Positions 52,905 to 62,054 of a stretch of DNA of 64,000 nt are shown one piece after another. Below the pieces are notes generated by a model. The model ran no database searches and was not told the DNA's origin. It saw only the letters and a list, made by a program, of their open reading frames with translations. Positions within the stretch are counted from its first letter, which is position 1, and each line of letters begins with the position of its first letter. The stretch is from Aliiroseovarius sp. PrR006 (lineage in GTDB: Bacteria; Pseudomonadota; Alphaproteobacteria; Rhodobacterales; Rhodobacteraceae), in assembly GCF_010500215.1 (NCBI RefSeq), contig NZ_JAAGOY010000004.1:620001-684000 (forward strand). Direction: 5' to 3'. Both the position numbers and the translations under genes were made by a program.

Positions 52905-54013
52905 GGTTGCCGGGCCATCCGTTGATAAAGCGCAAGGTAGTCATCGCGAAGAACGGGCCAGGCATAGGTCCGGGTCGCGAACGCGTCGACCTGCGCCGCG
53001 TCGCGCGCGTCCGGATCCGCCATCAGATCCTGCAGCCTGCGCGAGAGTGCGCCAGCCTCGAGCATGTCGATGCGGCTGTCGTCCTGAGGGATCAACCAAC
53101 GGAAATGGGCGTTGTCATGGATCAGCACGGGCAGGCCATACGCCGCCGCTTCGATGATGGCGATGCCAAAGGCCTCGAAACCAGCAGTGTGGACGAAGGT
53201 GTCGGCCAAACCAAACAGCTCGCCCACCTTGTCGCTGTCCACATGGGTGATGCGTACCCGGTCGCCAAGCCGCTGGCGCGCAATGTCCGGCAGGTCGGCA
53301 TCTCCGTGATCGAGGCTCCCATCCAGCCATAAGAGCGCACCCTTCGGCATCCCGGCGAACTCCTCGATCAGGTAGTCGGTCCGCTTGTGATAGCGGTTCA
53401 GTGCCGCGACCGAGAGCACCACAAACGTGTCCTCGGGCACGCCGTATTCCTGTCTCAGCGTGGCGCGGTCTTTGGCCTTGGCAAAGCGCGCAGGGGAATA
53501 GCCACAGGGCAGGACAGTCATCGCATCTGGGTTGTGACCGTGCGCGACCGCGTCGTCGAACGTGGCGGCACTGATCTGGTGAATGTGGTCCGCAGGCGGA
53601 TAGTCACCCGGCGGCATCGCGGTCCCTTCGGTGTAAAGCAGGCGGAACCGTGCTCCGGTCAACCGCCGCAGGTGAAAGAGCAGTCGCGCCAACGGCGGAT
53701 CGATTACATGCACAACATCATAACGCCCGGCCAGAAGCGACGGCATCATGGCCAGAGCGAAGGTGAGGCATTCGATATGCATCGGCGTACGCCCAATCAG
53801 TTTGTGCAACGGGACCCACTTCAGAAACTGGCCACCGCGCGGCAGGAAGTGCATGCGCCTTTCGTCCGGCTTCTGTGCCCCCCCCCCCTTGAGCAGAGTC
53901 ACATCGGCGTCGTCCCGCACCAGATCGAAGAGGTCGCGAAACAAACGTTCGAACCCGCGCTGGACGAGGCCTACCCCGGGGGAGGCGATGGCAATACGGA
54001 TCTTGTCACTCAT
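52901..54013 (-). CDS. Glycosyltransferase family 4
   Basis: A 370-residue GT-B enzyme. IRIAIASPGVGLVQRGFERL at the N-terminus and AGFEAFGIAIIEAAAYGLPV, the nucleotide-sugar loop, are GT4 hallmarks. It probably adds one sugar of the repeat unit. The true start is the ATG at 54013, overlapping the flippase stop; the upstream frame to 54826 is a shadow of that gene. Confidence 0.9.
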   Translation of the reverse strand: MSDKIRIAIASPGVGLVQRGFERLFRDLFDLVRDDADVTLLKGGGAQKPDERRMHFLPRGGQFLKWVPLHKLIGRTPMHIECLTFALAMMPSLLAGRYDVVHVIDPPLARLLFHLRRLTGARFRLLYTEGTAMPPGDYPPADHIHQISAATFDDAVAHGHNPDAMTVLPCGYSPARFAKAKDRATLRQEYGVPEDTFVVLSVAALNRYHKRTDYLIEEFAGMPKGALLWLDGSLDHGDADLPDIARQRLGDRVRITHVDSDKVGELFGLADTFVHTAGFEAFGIAIIEAAAYGLPVLIHDNAHFRWLIPQDDSRIDMLEAGALSRRLQDLMADPDARDAAQVDAFATRTYAWPVLRDDYLALYQRMARQP

Positions 54014-55434
54014 TCGACCGAGGCCCGCCTTGCCAGAACCGCCGCTACTGACGATCCCCGCTGACGCGTCAGGACACCGAGCATGACGGCCAGCAGCAGC
54101 AGCAACACCGGCGTCATGAAGAAACCAACCCACGTCCCGGAATAACCCAACAGCTCGGTCACGGCGGCAGCGGTAATCAGCGCGAGTCCAAACCGCAGCG
54201 GCACTGTCCAGTCCGGACGCACGCCTGACACGTGGGTGGCAACAAGCCAGACACCGACGGTGCTGATCGTGGCTTCGACTACAAGATAACCGAGGGCTGC
54301 ACCGATCAATCCGAACTGCGGCACCAAAATCACCAGCAGCCCCAGTTGCAGCGCCACGGCGCTTGACGTGAGCCACAAGCCGAAACTGTGCCGGTTGGCG
54401 ATGACCAGCAGCGGGGACATGGCGGCCGTAATGGCCCGCAAGAAGACAACGATGGCGAGGACGCGCAGGATGCCCGCGGCTGCCAGAAAATCCGCCCCGA
54501 AAAGGCCCATCAAGGCCTCCGCTCCGCCATAGGCGGCTGCCGCCATGATCGCAGAGGACAGAGCGCACAGCAGAAGCACGGCATCCTGGCCCGGGAGCAG
54601 GACGTCTGACTGCGCCGGCCACGCCGCCGACAGCACCGGGAAAAAGGCCTGCGTTACCGCCTGCGACACGATTACCGTGGGCGCAACGAGCCGGAAGGCG
54701 GCCATGAATAGACCGACCTCTGTCAGACTGAGATACTGGGACAGGATCACGGGCGCCGACAGCTCGTAAACCAGCACAAGAAGCCCCAGCAGCCCGAGCG
54801 GCAGTGCGACACGGCCCAAATGCCATGGGCCTCTTTCTGACGTGGCTACGTCATCGATCGGAATGGAAGTCATTCTCCACACCAGAACAAGCTGCAGAAT
54901 GCGCGAAGCCGAGGATGCCCCGATCAGCGCCCAAAGGCGCAGATCCGCCAACAACGCGCAAACCAAAAGGATGATCATCAGGACGAAGCCGGCAAGTTCG
55001 GTTCCGATATCGACATGTTGGCGCCCCTCGATCCGGAGTTGCGCGCGCCACGGCTGAAGCAGCGCCGTCGCCAGCACCGCCCCCATTCCCGCGAGGGCCG
55101 CCAGAACCATCGGCTCAGGATAGCCTAGCGCAAGGATCAGCGCCGGCAAGATGATCGCCGCGACCGGCGCGACGAAAAACTTGAGTCGTCTCAGCGTTGC
55201 CACGGGCGCCGACGTGCCGACCTGACCTCTGTCGCGCACGGCGATATCAGTCTGTCCGAAATCGGCCAACCATTCGCAAAGAAAGACCACGCCCAGCACG
55301 AGCGCATACTCGCCATAGACGTCCGCTCCGGCTGTGCGCGCTACCAGCAATGTGGCCCCAAGCCGCCCGAGCGACAGCAACATGCGCCCGATCGTCAGGC
55401 TGGCCGCGTTCGACAGAAGTGACCGTGCCGTCAT
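54010..55434 (-). CDS. Polysaccharide flippase, Wzx-like (first of two)
   Basis: A 474-residue integral membrane protein with about 12-14 spans, of the polysaccharide-transporter/MATE-like family. The opening SLLSNAASLTIGRMLLSLGR and VYGEYALVLGVVFLCEWLAD are typical. It should move lipid-linked sugar units across the inner membrane. It overlaps its neighbours by ATGA on both sides. Confidence 0.85.
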   Translation of the reverse strand: MTARSLLSNAASLTIGRMLLSLGRLGATLLVARTAGADVYGEYALVLGVVFLCEWLADFGQTDIAVRDRGQVGTSAPVATLRRLKFFVAPVAAIILPALILALGYPEPMVLAALAGMGAVLATALLQPWRAQLRIEGRQHVDIGTELAGFVLMIILLVCALLADLRLWALIGASSASRILQLVLVWRMTSIPIDDVATSERGPWHLGRVALPLGLLGLLVLVYELSAPVILSQYLSLTEVGLFMAAFRLVAPTVIVSQAVTQAFFPVLSAAWPAQSDVLLPGQDAVLLLCALSSAIMAAAAYGGAEALMGLFGADFLAAAGILRVLAIVVFLRAITAAMSPLLVIANRHSFGLWLTSSAVALQLGLLVILVPQFGLIGAALGYLVVEATISTVGVWLVATHVSGVRPDWTVPLRFGLALITAAAVTELLGYSGTWVGFFMTPVLLLLLAVMLGVLTRQRGSSVAAVLARRASVE

Positions 55435-57005
55435 GCGCCTGTCCGTTGTCGGCGTGATAAACCGTTGCGCACACGCGCCACCGCATCATTCTGGTCTGGA
55501 GTTGCGCCCGTCCGCAAGGGAGCGTTGCGCTTGTTCCAGACATGCGCCGCCACCAGCGTCGCAGCGACAATCCAGAACATGCGCCCACATTGCGGGTTGC
55601 GCAGGAAGAAACTTGCCAGACCGTCCAACATGACAGCTCCCAACCCTCCTGCGGCCCCAATGGACAGGGCATAAATGTGAGGGTCGATCACATAGCGTAA
55701 GTTGTCGTAGGCAATATAGAACAGCACCAGCATCGTATACATGAACGCGATAAAGCCGAACGTGCCCATCTCGGACCAGATCAGCAGGTAGATGTTGTGC
55801 ACCACGGGCCAATTCGGGCCAAACCGCTGTGTCAGGCTGTCCGCACCGCCATAAGGGGTATTGTTGGGCAGATGGAACACGAACGTGTTGAGCCCGACGC
55901 CTTCCACCCAATTGTTCTTGATCATGTCCCATGCCACGAGCATCCATTCGATGCGAAAATCGACCGCACCGCTGTCGCTGGCCACAAAGCGTTGGATGAT
56001 GACGGGCAACGCGGGGATCATGACGATGATCCCCCCGATCGCTATAAAGAGTGCAATGGGCAGTCCACGCGAACGCCACTGGGGATGGACCACGCTCAGG
56101 CACATCAGAACGAGAACCCCGAAGGCCCCCGAAACCCAGGCCGAACGCGACAACGTCAGCAGAAGCGCCGCCGCACCGAGAAAGGTCACGAACACAATGA
56201 TCGATCGTTGGAACGCGGGCAGCTTGTAGGAAAACGAAGCCACGGCCATCGAGAACAGCAACGAAACGAATGCCCCGAACAGGTTGGGATGTCCCAACAG
56301 GGCGGAAATCCGAAACACTGCGCCATCCTTGCCGTAGGTCGCAAAATTGGCGATTTCCAGTGTCGCCGCATCAAGCTCACCAAGGATCTGCAACCCGAGA
56401 TCGCTCTGCTTCACGTATTGCAGAATGCCGATGCCCGACTGCACGCAAAGTGTCGCCATGAAGGCCCAGAACACAATTCGGAATTGCCGCACCCTGACCA
56501 GTTCATTGGTCACGACAAAGAACAGCATCAGGTCTTTCATCATCTGAAACACCTGGTGCGAGGCTAGAAGCGGACTGGGCCCGACCGCCATATGTACCAC
56601 CCCTACGGCAATCATGGCGATGAGCCCGGCGCTGCCTGAGGGCAGCACGAATGGCCTTCGTTTCTGCACCAAGTCGCGCAACTGGAACAGCAGCAGCACA
56701 CCCAGAAAAAGATCCGCAGCTTCGATGGCGAATGAGCTTGCCCCGCCCATGTGCGGCATGGGCAAAAAGTCTTTGCCGATGCTCAGTGGCGCGACCATGA
56801 TGAGGCCGACAAGCACGGCCAGCCGAAGATTGCCCAGCACCGCCGTCGCCAGTGCGCAAAACGCTGTGCCGTAGAACAACACGAACAGCATCTTGCTGCT
56901 GGACAGCAAGACCAGCGTATAGGCTGTTGCGACCAAAACCGTCGCGACAAAGGCCACCGACAAGAAAATCAGGTCACCCCAATCCTTGTGCACGCCACCT
57001 GCCAT
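55431..57005 (-). CDS. O-antigen ligase/polymerase family protein (Wzy-like)
   Basis: A 524-residue membrane protein with 10-12 spans. LTLSRSAWVSGAFGVLVL and VHNIYLLIWSEMGTFGFIAF are the conserved parts of the Wzy_C/O-antigen ligase domain, flanking a large periplasmic loop. In this locus polymerisation of lipid-linked repeats is more likely than ligation. ATG at 57005 is preferred over the frame start at 57062; it lies four bases after the upstream TAG. Confidence 0.87.
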   Translation of the reverse strand: MAGGVHKDWGDLIFLSVAFVATVLVATAYTLVLLSSSKMLFVLFYGTAFCALATAVLGNLRLAVLVGLIMVAPLSIGKDFLPMPHMGGASSFAIEAADLFLGVLLLFQLRDLVQKRRPFVLPSGSAGLIAMIAVGVVHMAVGPSPLLASHQVFQMMKDLMLFFVVTNELVRVRQFRIVFWAFMATLCVQSGIGILQYVKQSDLGLQILGELDAATLEIANFATYGKDGAVFRISALLGHPNLFGAFVSLLFSMAVASFSYKLPAFQRSIIVFVTFLGAAALLLTLSRSAWVSGAFGVLVLMCLSVVHPQWRSRGLPIALFIAIGGIIVMIPALPVIIQRFVASDSGAVDFRIEWMLVAWDMIKNNWVEGVGLNTFVFHLPNNTPYGGADSLTQRFGPNWPVVHNIYLLIWSEMGTFGFIAFMYTMLVLFYIAYDNLRYVIDPHIYALSIGAAGGLGAVMLDGLASFFLRNPQCGRMFWIVAATLVAAHVWNKRNAPLRTGATPDQNDAVARVRNGLSRRQRTGA

Positions 57006-57009
57006 GATG

Positions 57010-57699
57010 CTACCGCAGCTCGCTTTTGTGCATTGCGACCCTCTCGGGCAAGACGACGACAACGCGGATATCCGCGACGCCGACGTTGTTCATCGCATGC
57101 TCTTGCTCGTCCAGCTCAACAGTGCGTGTCTTACCCTCTTCGACCCACAACAGGACGAGGTCAGCTTGTGTCAGAACCTCGAGGTTGCGGGCATCCGAGG
57201 TCGTTGGCTCCTGATTGATCAGGACATAGTCGAATGTTTCGCGCAGCGCGTCGAACACCTCCTTGGCTAGCCCTTTTTTCAGCGCAACGCTAACCTTGCC
57301 GCGTGGAAGGAACTTGATGCCGTCCCGACTGGTAGGTTTGAGAAGCGGTTTGATGTCCTGCTTGGGGTCCGCGCACAGCTCCGCAAAGCCGGGATCGCGG
57401 CGTGCACCGAAAAAGGCCGTCAGGCTGTCCCGCGCCTGGAACGAGCCATCGACCAGCAAAACCGACGCGCCAACTTCGCTCTCGAGCGTGGCTGCCAGCA
57501 TCAATGCGTGATTGACAGCGTCGGCACGGGTGCTTGCCGGTGACATTGCAATCACGCAATTGCGCGGGCTGTCGCCGAATTCATGGGCGACCTGTCTGCA
57601 AAGAATGCGGAAACTACGATCAGCAGAGACCCGATCCTCGGACACGAACCAGCCCAGCATGCGCCGCAGTAAAAAACTTGGCCTGGAAAGAACAAACAC
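57010..57699 (-). CDS. CpsD/BY-kinase-like protein with degenerate nucleotide site
   Basis: A 229-residue protein with the fold of the cytoplasmic tyrosine kinases (CpsD, Wzc C-domain) that control polysaccharide length. Alignment by eye gives SPASTRADA (53-61) where GEGKST should be, DGSF for the second Walker segment (VLLVDGSF, 80-87), and YVLINQEP (158-165) where the Walker B Asp should be. The P-loop Lys and the metal Asp are both missing, so ATP use is doubtful. No Tyr-rich tail is present. GTG start at 57699 with GGAGG nine bases upstream. It lies next to wzy, as chain-length regulators often do. Confidence 0.75.
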   Translation of the reverse strand: MFVLSRPSFLLRRMLGWFVSEDRVSADRSFRILCRQVAHEFGDSPRNCVIAMSPASTRADAVNHALMLAATLESEVGASVLLVDGSFQARDSLTAFFGARRDPGFAELCADPKQDIKPLLKPTSRDGIKFLPRGKVSVALKKGLAKEVFDALRETFDYVLINQEPTTSDARNLEVLTQADLVLLWVEEGKTRTVELDEQEHAMNNVGVADIRVVVVLPERVAMHKSELR

Positions 57700-57758
57700 G
57701 CTGACGCGCCTCCAAAGCTGTTGGTCAAAGAAAAACTGCCGTCTTTTTACCCTCTAGC

Positions 57759-57773
57759 TTGGCGAAACGCCAA
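57759..57773. other. Short perfect hairpin before the CpsD-like gene
   Basis: TTGGCG-AAA-CGCCAA is a perfect 6-bp stem with a 3-base loop, in the 120-base gap between the aminotransferase and the CpsD-like gene. No T tract follows on the minus strand, so it may be a pause or processing site rather than a terminator. This is the largest gap in the leftward cluster. Confidence 0.35.
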
Positions 57774-57819
57774 CGGAAATTCGTTTTCGCGTAGTGATTT
57801 GAGCGGTGATACCGGATTT

Positions 57820-58923
57820 TCAGGTTTCGATCGCTCTTTTGAGTGCCATGACGATCTTGCCCGCGTCTTCATGGTCGAGATCGGCAAAGAACGGCAGCGC
57901 CATGATCCTTCCTGAGATGTCCTTGGCCACAGGTGTGCCGACCGGCTCCGTGCCAAAGCGGGGATCTTCGTTGAGAGGAGGATCGAAATAGGCGCGGGTG
58001 TCGATGTTGTCGGCGGCAAGCGCGGCCATGATCTCGTCACGCGATCCGACATCCTTGTCGAACAGAACGGGGTAGAAACCCGATGCTCCCTCGAGCCCAT
58101 CACACATATTGTAAACACGTTGCACTCCCGAAATACCCGAGAGAGCATCATCGTAAATCGCCCGCAGTTTCTCGAGCCGGGCGCTGATCCGGGGCAACTC
58201 GGCCAGAACGATCCGGCCCACAAGGGCATGCAGCTCACTCATCTTGGCATTCGTTCCACGGCGGCTCGCGCCGCCGATCCCGTGATTGACGAAGGAGGCC
58301 AGTTTGGGCCGCAGTGCGCCATCCCTGTAGACCAAAGCACCGCCCTCCACGGCATGCACGACCTTGGTTGCATGCAGACTGAACATGGCGGCATCGCCAT
58401 AAGCACTGATGGGGCGCCCCTGATAGCGGATGCCCAGCATGTGGGCCGCATCATAGATGAGCGCAATCCCGCGACGATCCGCAATCTTTTGCAGTGCATC
58501 CACGAAGCAAGGCATTCCGAACATGTGGACGGCGAGAATAGCAGAAGTCCGATCCGTGCACAGCGCTTCGACAGCTTCTGGATCCACGGTAAGCCGCGTG
58601 GGTTCGATATCGGCGAAGACCGGTTTCAGCCCAGCCCGCAAAACCGCATGCGCCGTCGCCGGGAATGTGAAGGCCGGAACGATCACTTCGCCTTCCAGTT
58701 CCATGCAGTCCAGCACAGCCTCCAGCGCCACGGCGCCATTGGCAAGAAGATCCACGTGAGGCGTTTCGAACAAAGTGCACAGATCGTCCCGGAAGGCCTG
58801 CAGTTGCGGACCGTTATTGGTCAGCCAGCCACGGGCCCAGACATCTTCTAGTCCGGCCGCAATTGCCGAGATATCCGGCAAAACGGGTCGTGTAACGGGT
58901 ACTCTGGATGGAAACAACGGCAT
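57820..58923 (-). CDS. DegT/DnrJ/EryC1-family sugar aminotransferase
   Basis: A 367-residue PLP enzyme. D158 (IYDAAHMLG) and K187 (FSLHATKVVHAVEGG) are the cofactor contacts, and IVPAFTFPATAHAVLRAGLK is a family segment. Such enzymes aminate nucleotide-linked ketosugars; with dTDP-4-keto-6-deoxyglucose made by RfbB nearby, an amino-deoxysugar is possible. Start ATG at 58923, with AGGACC upstream; the frame upstream to 59211 is a shadow of the next gene. Confidence 0.88.
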   Translation of the reverse strand: MPLFPSRVPVTRPVLPDISAIAAGLEDVWARGWLTNNGPQLQAFRDDLCTLFETPHVDLLANGAVALEAVLDCMELEGEVIVPAFTFPATAHAVLRAGLKPVFADIEPTRLTVDPEAVEALCTDRTSAILAVHMFGMPCFVDALQKIADRRGIALIYDAAHMLGIRYQGRPISAYGDAAMFSLHATKVVHAVEGGALVYRDGALRPKLASFVNHGIGGASRRGTNAKMSELHALVGRIVLAELPRISARLEKLRAIYDDALSGISGVQRVYNMCDGLEGASGFYPVLFDKDVGSRDEIMAALAADNIDTRAYFDPPLNEDPRFGTEPVGTPVAKDISGRIMALPFFADLDHEDAGKIVMALKRAIET

Positions 58924-58933
58924 GATACAGGTC

Positions 58934-60607
58934 CTATTGGGTGTGGCGCCTGCGCGCTCTGAGCTTGGGGGCGGCAACATGCGAACCGGAGGGCACGTCC
59001 CCGCAAATCGTGGCTCCAGGGTCGATCCGGATATTCTCGCCCAGCGTGCACCCGCCATAGATGATTGTATGCGGCGAGAGCGTGATACTGGCACCAAGAC
59101 ATGGTGTCGCTTGGACCGACGCAACCAGGTTCGGGTTTTTGGAAAGCCCGCCCACATAGCACTGGCCGACAAGAACCAAGCCTGGCCCGGCAGCGCCATC
59201 GAAATGCACACCAGGGGCGCAGACGATCACCATGCCTGGCGCAATCTGCGAGCGTGGCGCGATATCCGCACCGGTCAAGTAGCGCGAAACTAGCCAGAAA
59301 GCACGCGCAAGGCGCAGCCGGCCGGTGGCAAAGGCACGCTGCGCGCGCCGAAAGAGCCACACCGCAAGGCGGGATTGCACCGGCAAGGGCCCATGTTCTG
59401 CCTCGAAGCGCTGGCGTGCTGCGCGGTCTTCCTGCCGGATGTGCCCGGCCGGTGGCAGATCATATAGCGCAGTGTCGCGCGACACTGAGGCGAACACTGG
59501 TCCCGCAGTGAACACCGCCGCTTCACCAAGCACAGTTGTATCGTCAGGCACGTCGTCGAGCGCATTGGTTTTGCGTGACAATTGCACCCCGGACCCGATG
59601 CGAATGGGTCCAAACACTCCGGCATGCGCCGCGACCAGAACACGATCACCCAGAACGGGCACATCTGAGTTCCGGGCAAATGGCCCGCCATGAGGCATGA
59701 TGCAACTCTGCCCGAAGGCTGTCAAACCGTGCCCTGCGTGAGTATGCACAATTGTTCCGGCAAGGTGGGGCAGCCATACACCAGGGCCAATTCGGCTGCC
59801 GGGCGACAGGCTGAGCTTGAACACCCAGAGATTGATACCGCTCAACCCGCGCGCGATCATACTCAGCCCACGACAGTGAAAGACATGTGCAACCCGATGG
59901 ATCAGCAGGGCGATATTCTGATTGAGAAGCGCGGTGCTCAGCCCGCCCGGTGCGGCATCGGGCGCAAACCGTTTGGCCTCGGAGATCACGCGGTCGATAT
60001 CGCCGCGCCAGTCACGCAGCGTATCCCCGAAACCAAAGCGCGTCAGAGCCTCGGTGGTTTGAGGCCGCGTCGCCATGGCCTGCGGCGCCTCTGACGGGGG
60101 GAATATCCTGGCTGCCACACGTTGGCGGGTCCACTGGCCAGGTGCAACGGAATGCATTGCGCCGGAGCCCGGTGTCAGTCGTACATCATCGCCGAGCTCT
60201 ATGGGCCCCTGTGCGCCTGAAAACGCGTTGAAAGTTACGCGGTCCCCGGCTGTCGGTTTGCCGCCAAGCTTGCCGCGGCGCATGGCATTTCCAGAACCGG
60301 CCAGTGCATCGAATGTCAGGTCCCGCCCGGCGTCGATCCAGATGCTGACGCCCAGCGGATTGGTCAGCAACAGTCCCGGACCGATCTTGCTGTCTGGCTC
60401 GACATCCGCACCCGTGATCACGGAGTTCAGCTGTACATAGAACCGGGCCTGACGCGTCCGTTCCCTAGCAAAGGCATGGAACGCCCGCCGCGCGAGGCGA
60501 ACCGCCACCCATGACGGATCAAGCCACCATGTGCGCGGCAGATACCCATGGCGGGACAGCTGCCATGTCTTGCATCGCTCGGCGTCTCGTTTCCGCTCCT
60601 CAGACAT
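58934..60607 (-). CDS. Three-unit left-handed beta-helix (serine acetyltransferase-like) protein
   Basis: A 557-residue protein built from three related blocks. Each has a short helical lead of Arg/Ala-rich residues and then a hexapeptide-repeat helix. Their entry motifs are ITGADVEPDSKIGPGL (65-80), LSLSPGSRIGPGV (265-277) and LTGADIAPRSQIAPGM (444-459), like the gvdIHP-IG-G start in CysE. Typical members are 150-270 residues with one block. It may carry several acyltransfer sites or be a scaffold; which His residues are catalytic is unclear. No signal peptide. ATG at 60607 overlaps the upstream flippase gene by eight bases. Confidence 0.75.
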   Translation of the reverse strand: MSEERKRDAERCKTWQLSRHGYLPRTWWLDPSWVAVRLARRAFHAFARERTRQARFYVQLNSVITGADVEPDSKIGPGLLLTNPLGVSIWIDAGRDLTFDALAGSGNAMRRGKLGGKPTAGDRVTFNAFSGAQGPIELGDDVRLTPGSGAMHSVAPGQWTRQRVAARIFPPSEAPQAMATRPQTTEALTRFGFGDTLRDWRGDIDRVISEAKRFAPDAAPGGLSTALLNQNIALLIHRVAHVFHCRGLSMIARGLSGINLWVFKLSLSPGSRIGPGVWLPHLAGTIVHTHAGHGLTAFGQSCIMPHGGPFARNSDVPVLGDRVLVAAHAGVFGPIRIGSGVQLSRKTNALDDVPDDTTVLGEAAVFTAGPVFASVSRDTALYDLPPAGHIRQEDRAARQRFEAEHGPLPVQSRLAVWLFRRAQRAFATGRLRLARAFWLVSRYLTGADIAPRSQIAPGMVIVCAPGVHFDGAAGPGLVLVGQCYVGGLSKNPNLVASVQATPCLGASITLSPHTIIYGGCTLGENIRIDPGATICGDVPSGSHVAAPKLRARRRHTQ

Positions 60608-62054
60608 CAATCCCGCCTCGTGCCAGTGTCGCAAGGTGATTCTGCTCGCGGCGGTACTCCGCAAGACCGGGCCGAAGCCAAAGCACCGTCAATCCGGCGA
60701 TAGCCGCCGCCGTGCCGCATCCAAGCTGCACCAAGGCCGGGCTTGTGTCCGGCAGCAGCGCAAGACCAAGCCCCGCCACGAGCGCAGGACAAAGGGACAG
60801 CAGCAGAGGTCCGGCACGCCACCGGCCCATCAGGAAAACGGCGACACCCGCGCTGACACTCATGAACAGCGCGATCGTCGCGGCTACCAGTGTGACCCCG
60901 CCGTGGCCTGCCACGATGACGGCAATTACCACTGCGATGCTCATGCTGCAGAGCGAAAGCAGCGCCAATCGCCGCTCCGCTCCTTGCGCGAGCATCGCCG
61001 GAGCTACCACAGCGAGCACCATTGTCCCTGCAAAGGCGAGCATGAACCAGCGCAGAGATCCTGCTGCAACCATACTTGCCATGTCGCCCAGTCCCTGACC
61101 GTAGATGATCAGGATGATGCTCGGGCTGACATGGACGCCGATTGTGGCCAGCAATGCGCCGGTCCCAAGGGCCAGACCAAGGGCGGTTTGTGTTTGCCGC
61201 TCGTAGGCGTCGCCATCCAGCTGACTGGCCAAGGCGAACACCGCCATAAGCGGTGCGGTCAGCAGCCAGCCGATCCCGAACAGGGGCGTCGCCAGTCGGA
61301 ACGCCGCCATATAGGCGCCCAGATCATCCTCACCGAGCTTCAGTTCGACAATGAACGTACCACTGTTCAGTAGAATGTGCCAGCAGAGCGCCGCCAGCGC
61401 GTAGATGCTGACGGTACTCAATCCCCATTGTCGAATGGTCCGCAGCGCTGCGCCAATCGCGGGACGAGTCTTGAGATGCCGCAGCGCCGTCATTCGGTTG
61501 GCAAGCACGATCACCATTTCGCGCAGCACGATCACCAGCACCGTCAGCAACAGGGGCGCACCGGTCAGAAGGATCAAGATGACCGCCACAAGTGCAACGC
61601 CATTGGCGCCCATGTTGATGATCGCAGGGATGTGTTGCAGTTGCCGCAACTGGAATACGGCAAAGAACCCGTTGTTGAAGGCCAGCAGGATCGCCAGTGC
61701 GGTCAGCGTCAGCAACCCGCTCTCGATCCCGTCATCCCGCTGCAGCGCAAGGCCGAGACAGGCACAGGCCAGAAAAGCAGACAGGCTCAGGCGCCAAGCC
61801 AGCAACTGGCCGAGGATTTCGGACTCGTGCCCGAGAGAGCGCGCCGCGTCCCGCGTGGCCACGGCACTCGATCCCAGGTCCGTAATGTCGCGCGCAAGGC
61901 TGAACAGTGCACCCACCAGACCAAACAGGCCCAGCGTTTCAAGAGGCGCGTTGCGCCCAACAATGATGGTGAGCACCAGCGTCGCGCCCATCCCGAAAAA
62001 AGCGCTGAGCAGGACCCATCCCTGATTGCGTGCGATCGAAACGTGGCCGCTCAT
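60600..62054 (-). CDS. Polysaccharide flippase-like membrane protein (second of two)
   Basis: A 484-residue protein with about 12-14 membrane spans. NQGWVLLSAFFGMGATLVLT and GRNAPLETLGLFGLVGALFS fit the polysaccharide-transporter family, though it shares little with the flippase at 54010-55434. Start ATG at 62054, overlapping the upstream gene by ATGA. Its substrate may differ from that of the first flippase. Confidence 0.78.
   Translation of the reverse strand: MSGHVSIARNQGWVLLSAFFGMGATLVLTIIVGRNAPLETLGLFGLVGALFSLARDITDLGSSAVATRDAARSLGHESEILGQLLAWRLSLSAFLACACLGLALQRDDGIESGLLTLTALAILLAFNNGFFAVFQLRQLQHIPAIINMGANGVALVAVILILLTGAPLLLTVLVIVLREMVIVLANRMTALRHLKTRPAIGAALRTIRQWGLSTVSIYALAALCWHILLNSGTFIVELKLGEDDLGAYMAAFRLATPLFGIGWLLTAPLMAVFALASQLDGDAYERQTQTALGLALGTGALLATIGVHVSPSIILIIYGQGLGDMASMVAAGSLRWFMLAFAGTMVLAVVAPAMLAQGAERRLALLSLCSMSIAVVIAVIVAGHGGVTLVAATIALFMSVSAGVAVFLMGRWRAGPLLLSLCPALVAGLGLALLPDTSPALVQLGCGTAAAIAGLTVLWLRPGLAEYRREQNHLATLARGGIDV

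Noticed and set aside
54014-54826. N-terminal extension of the glycosyltransferase frame
   Set aside because: It reads an alternative frame of the flippase gene; the real start is at 54013, with an ATGA overlap.
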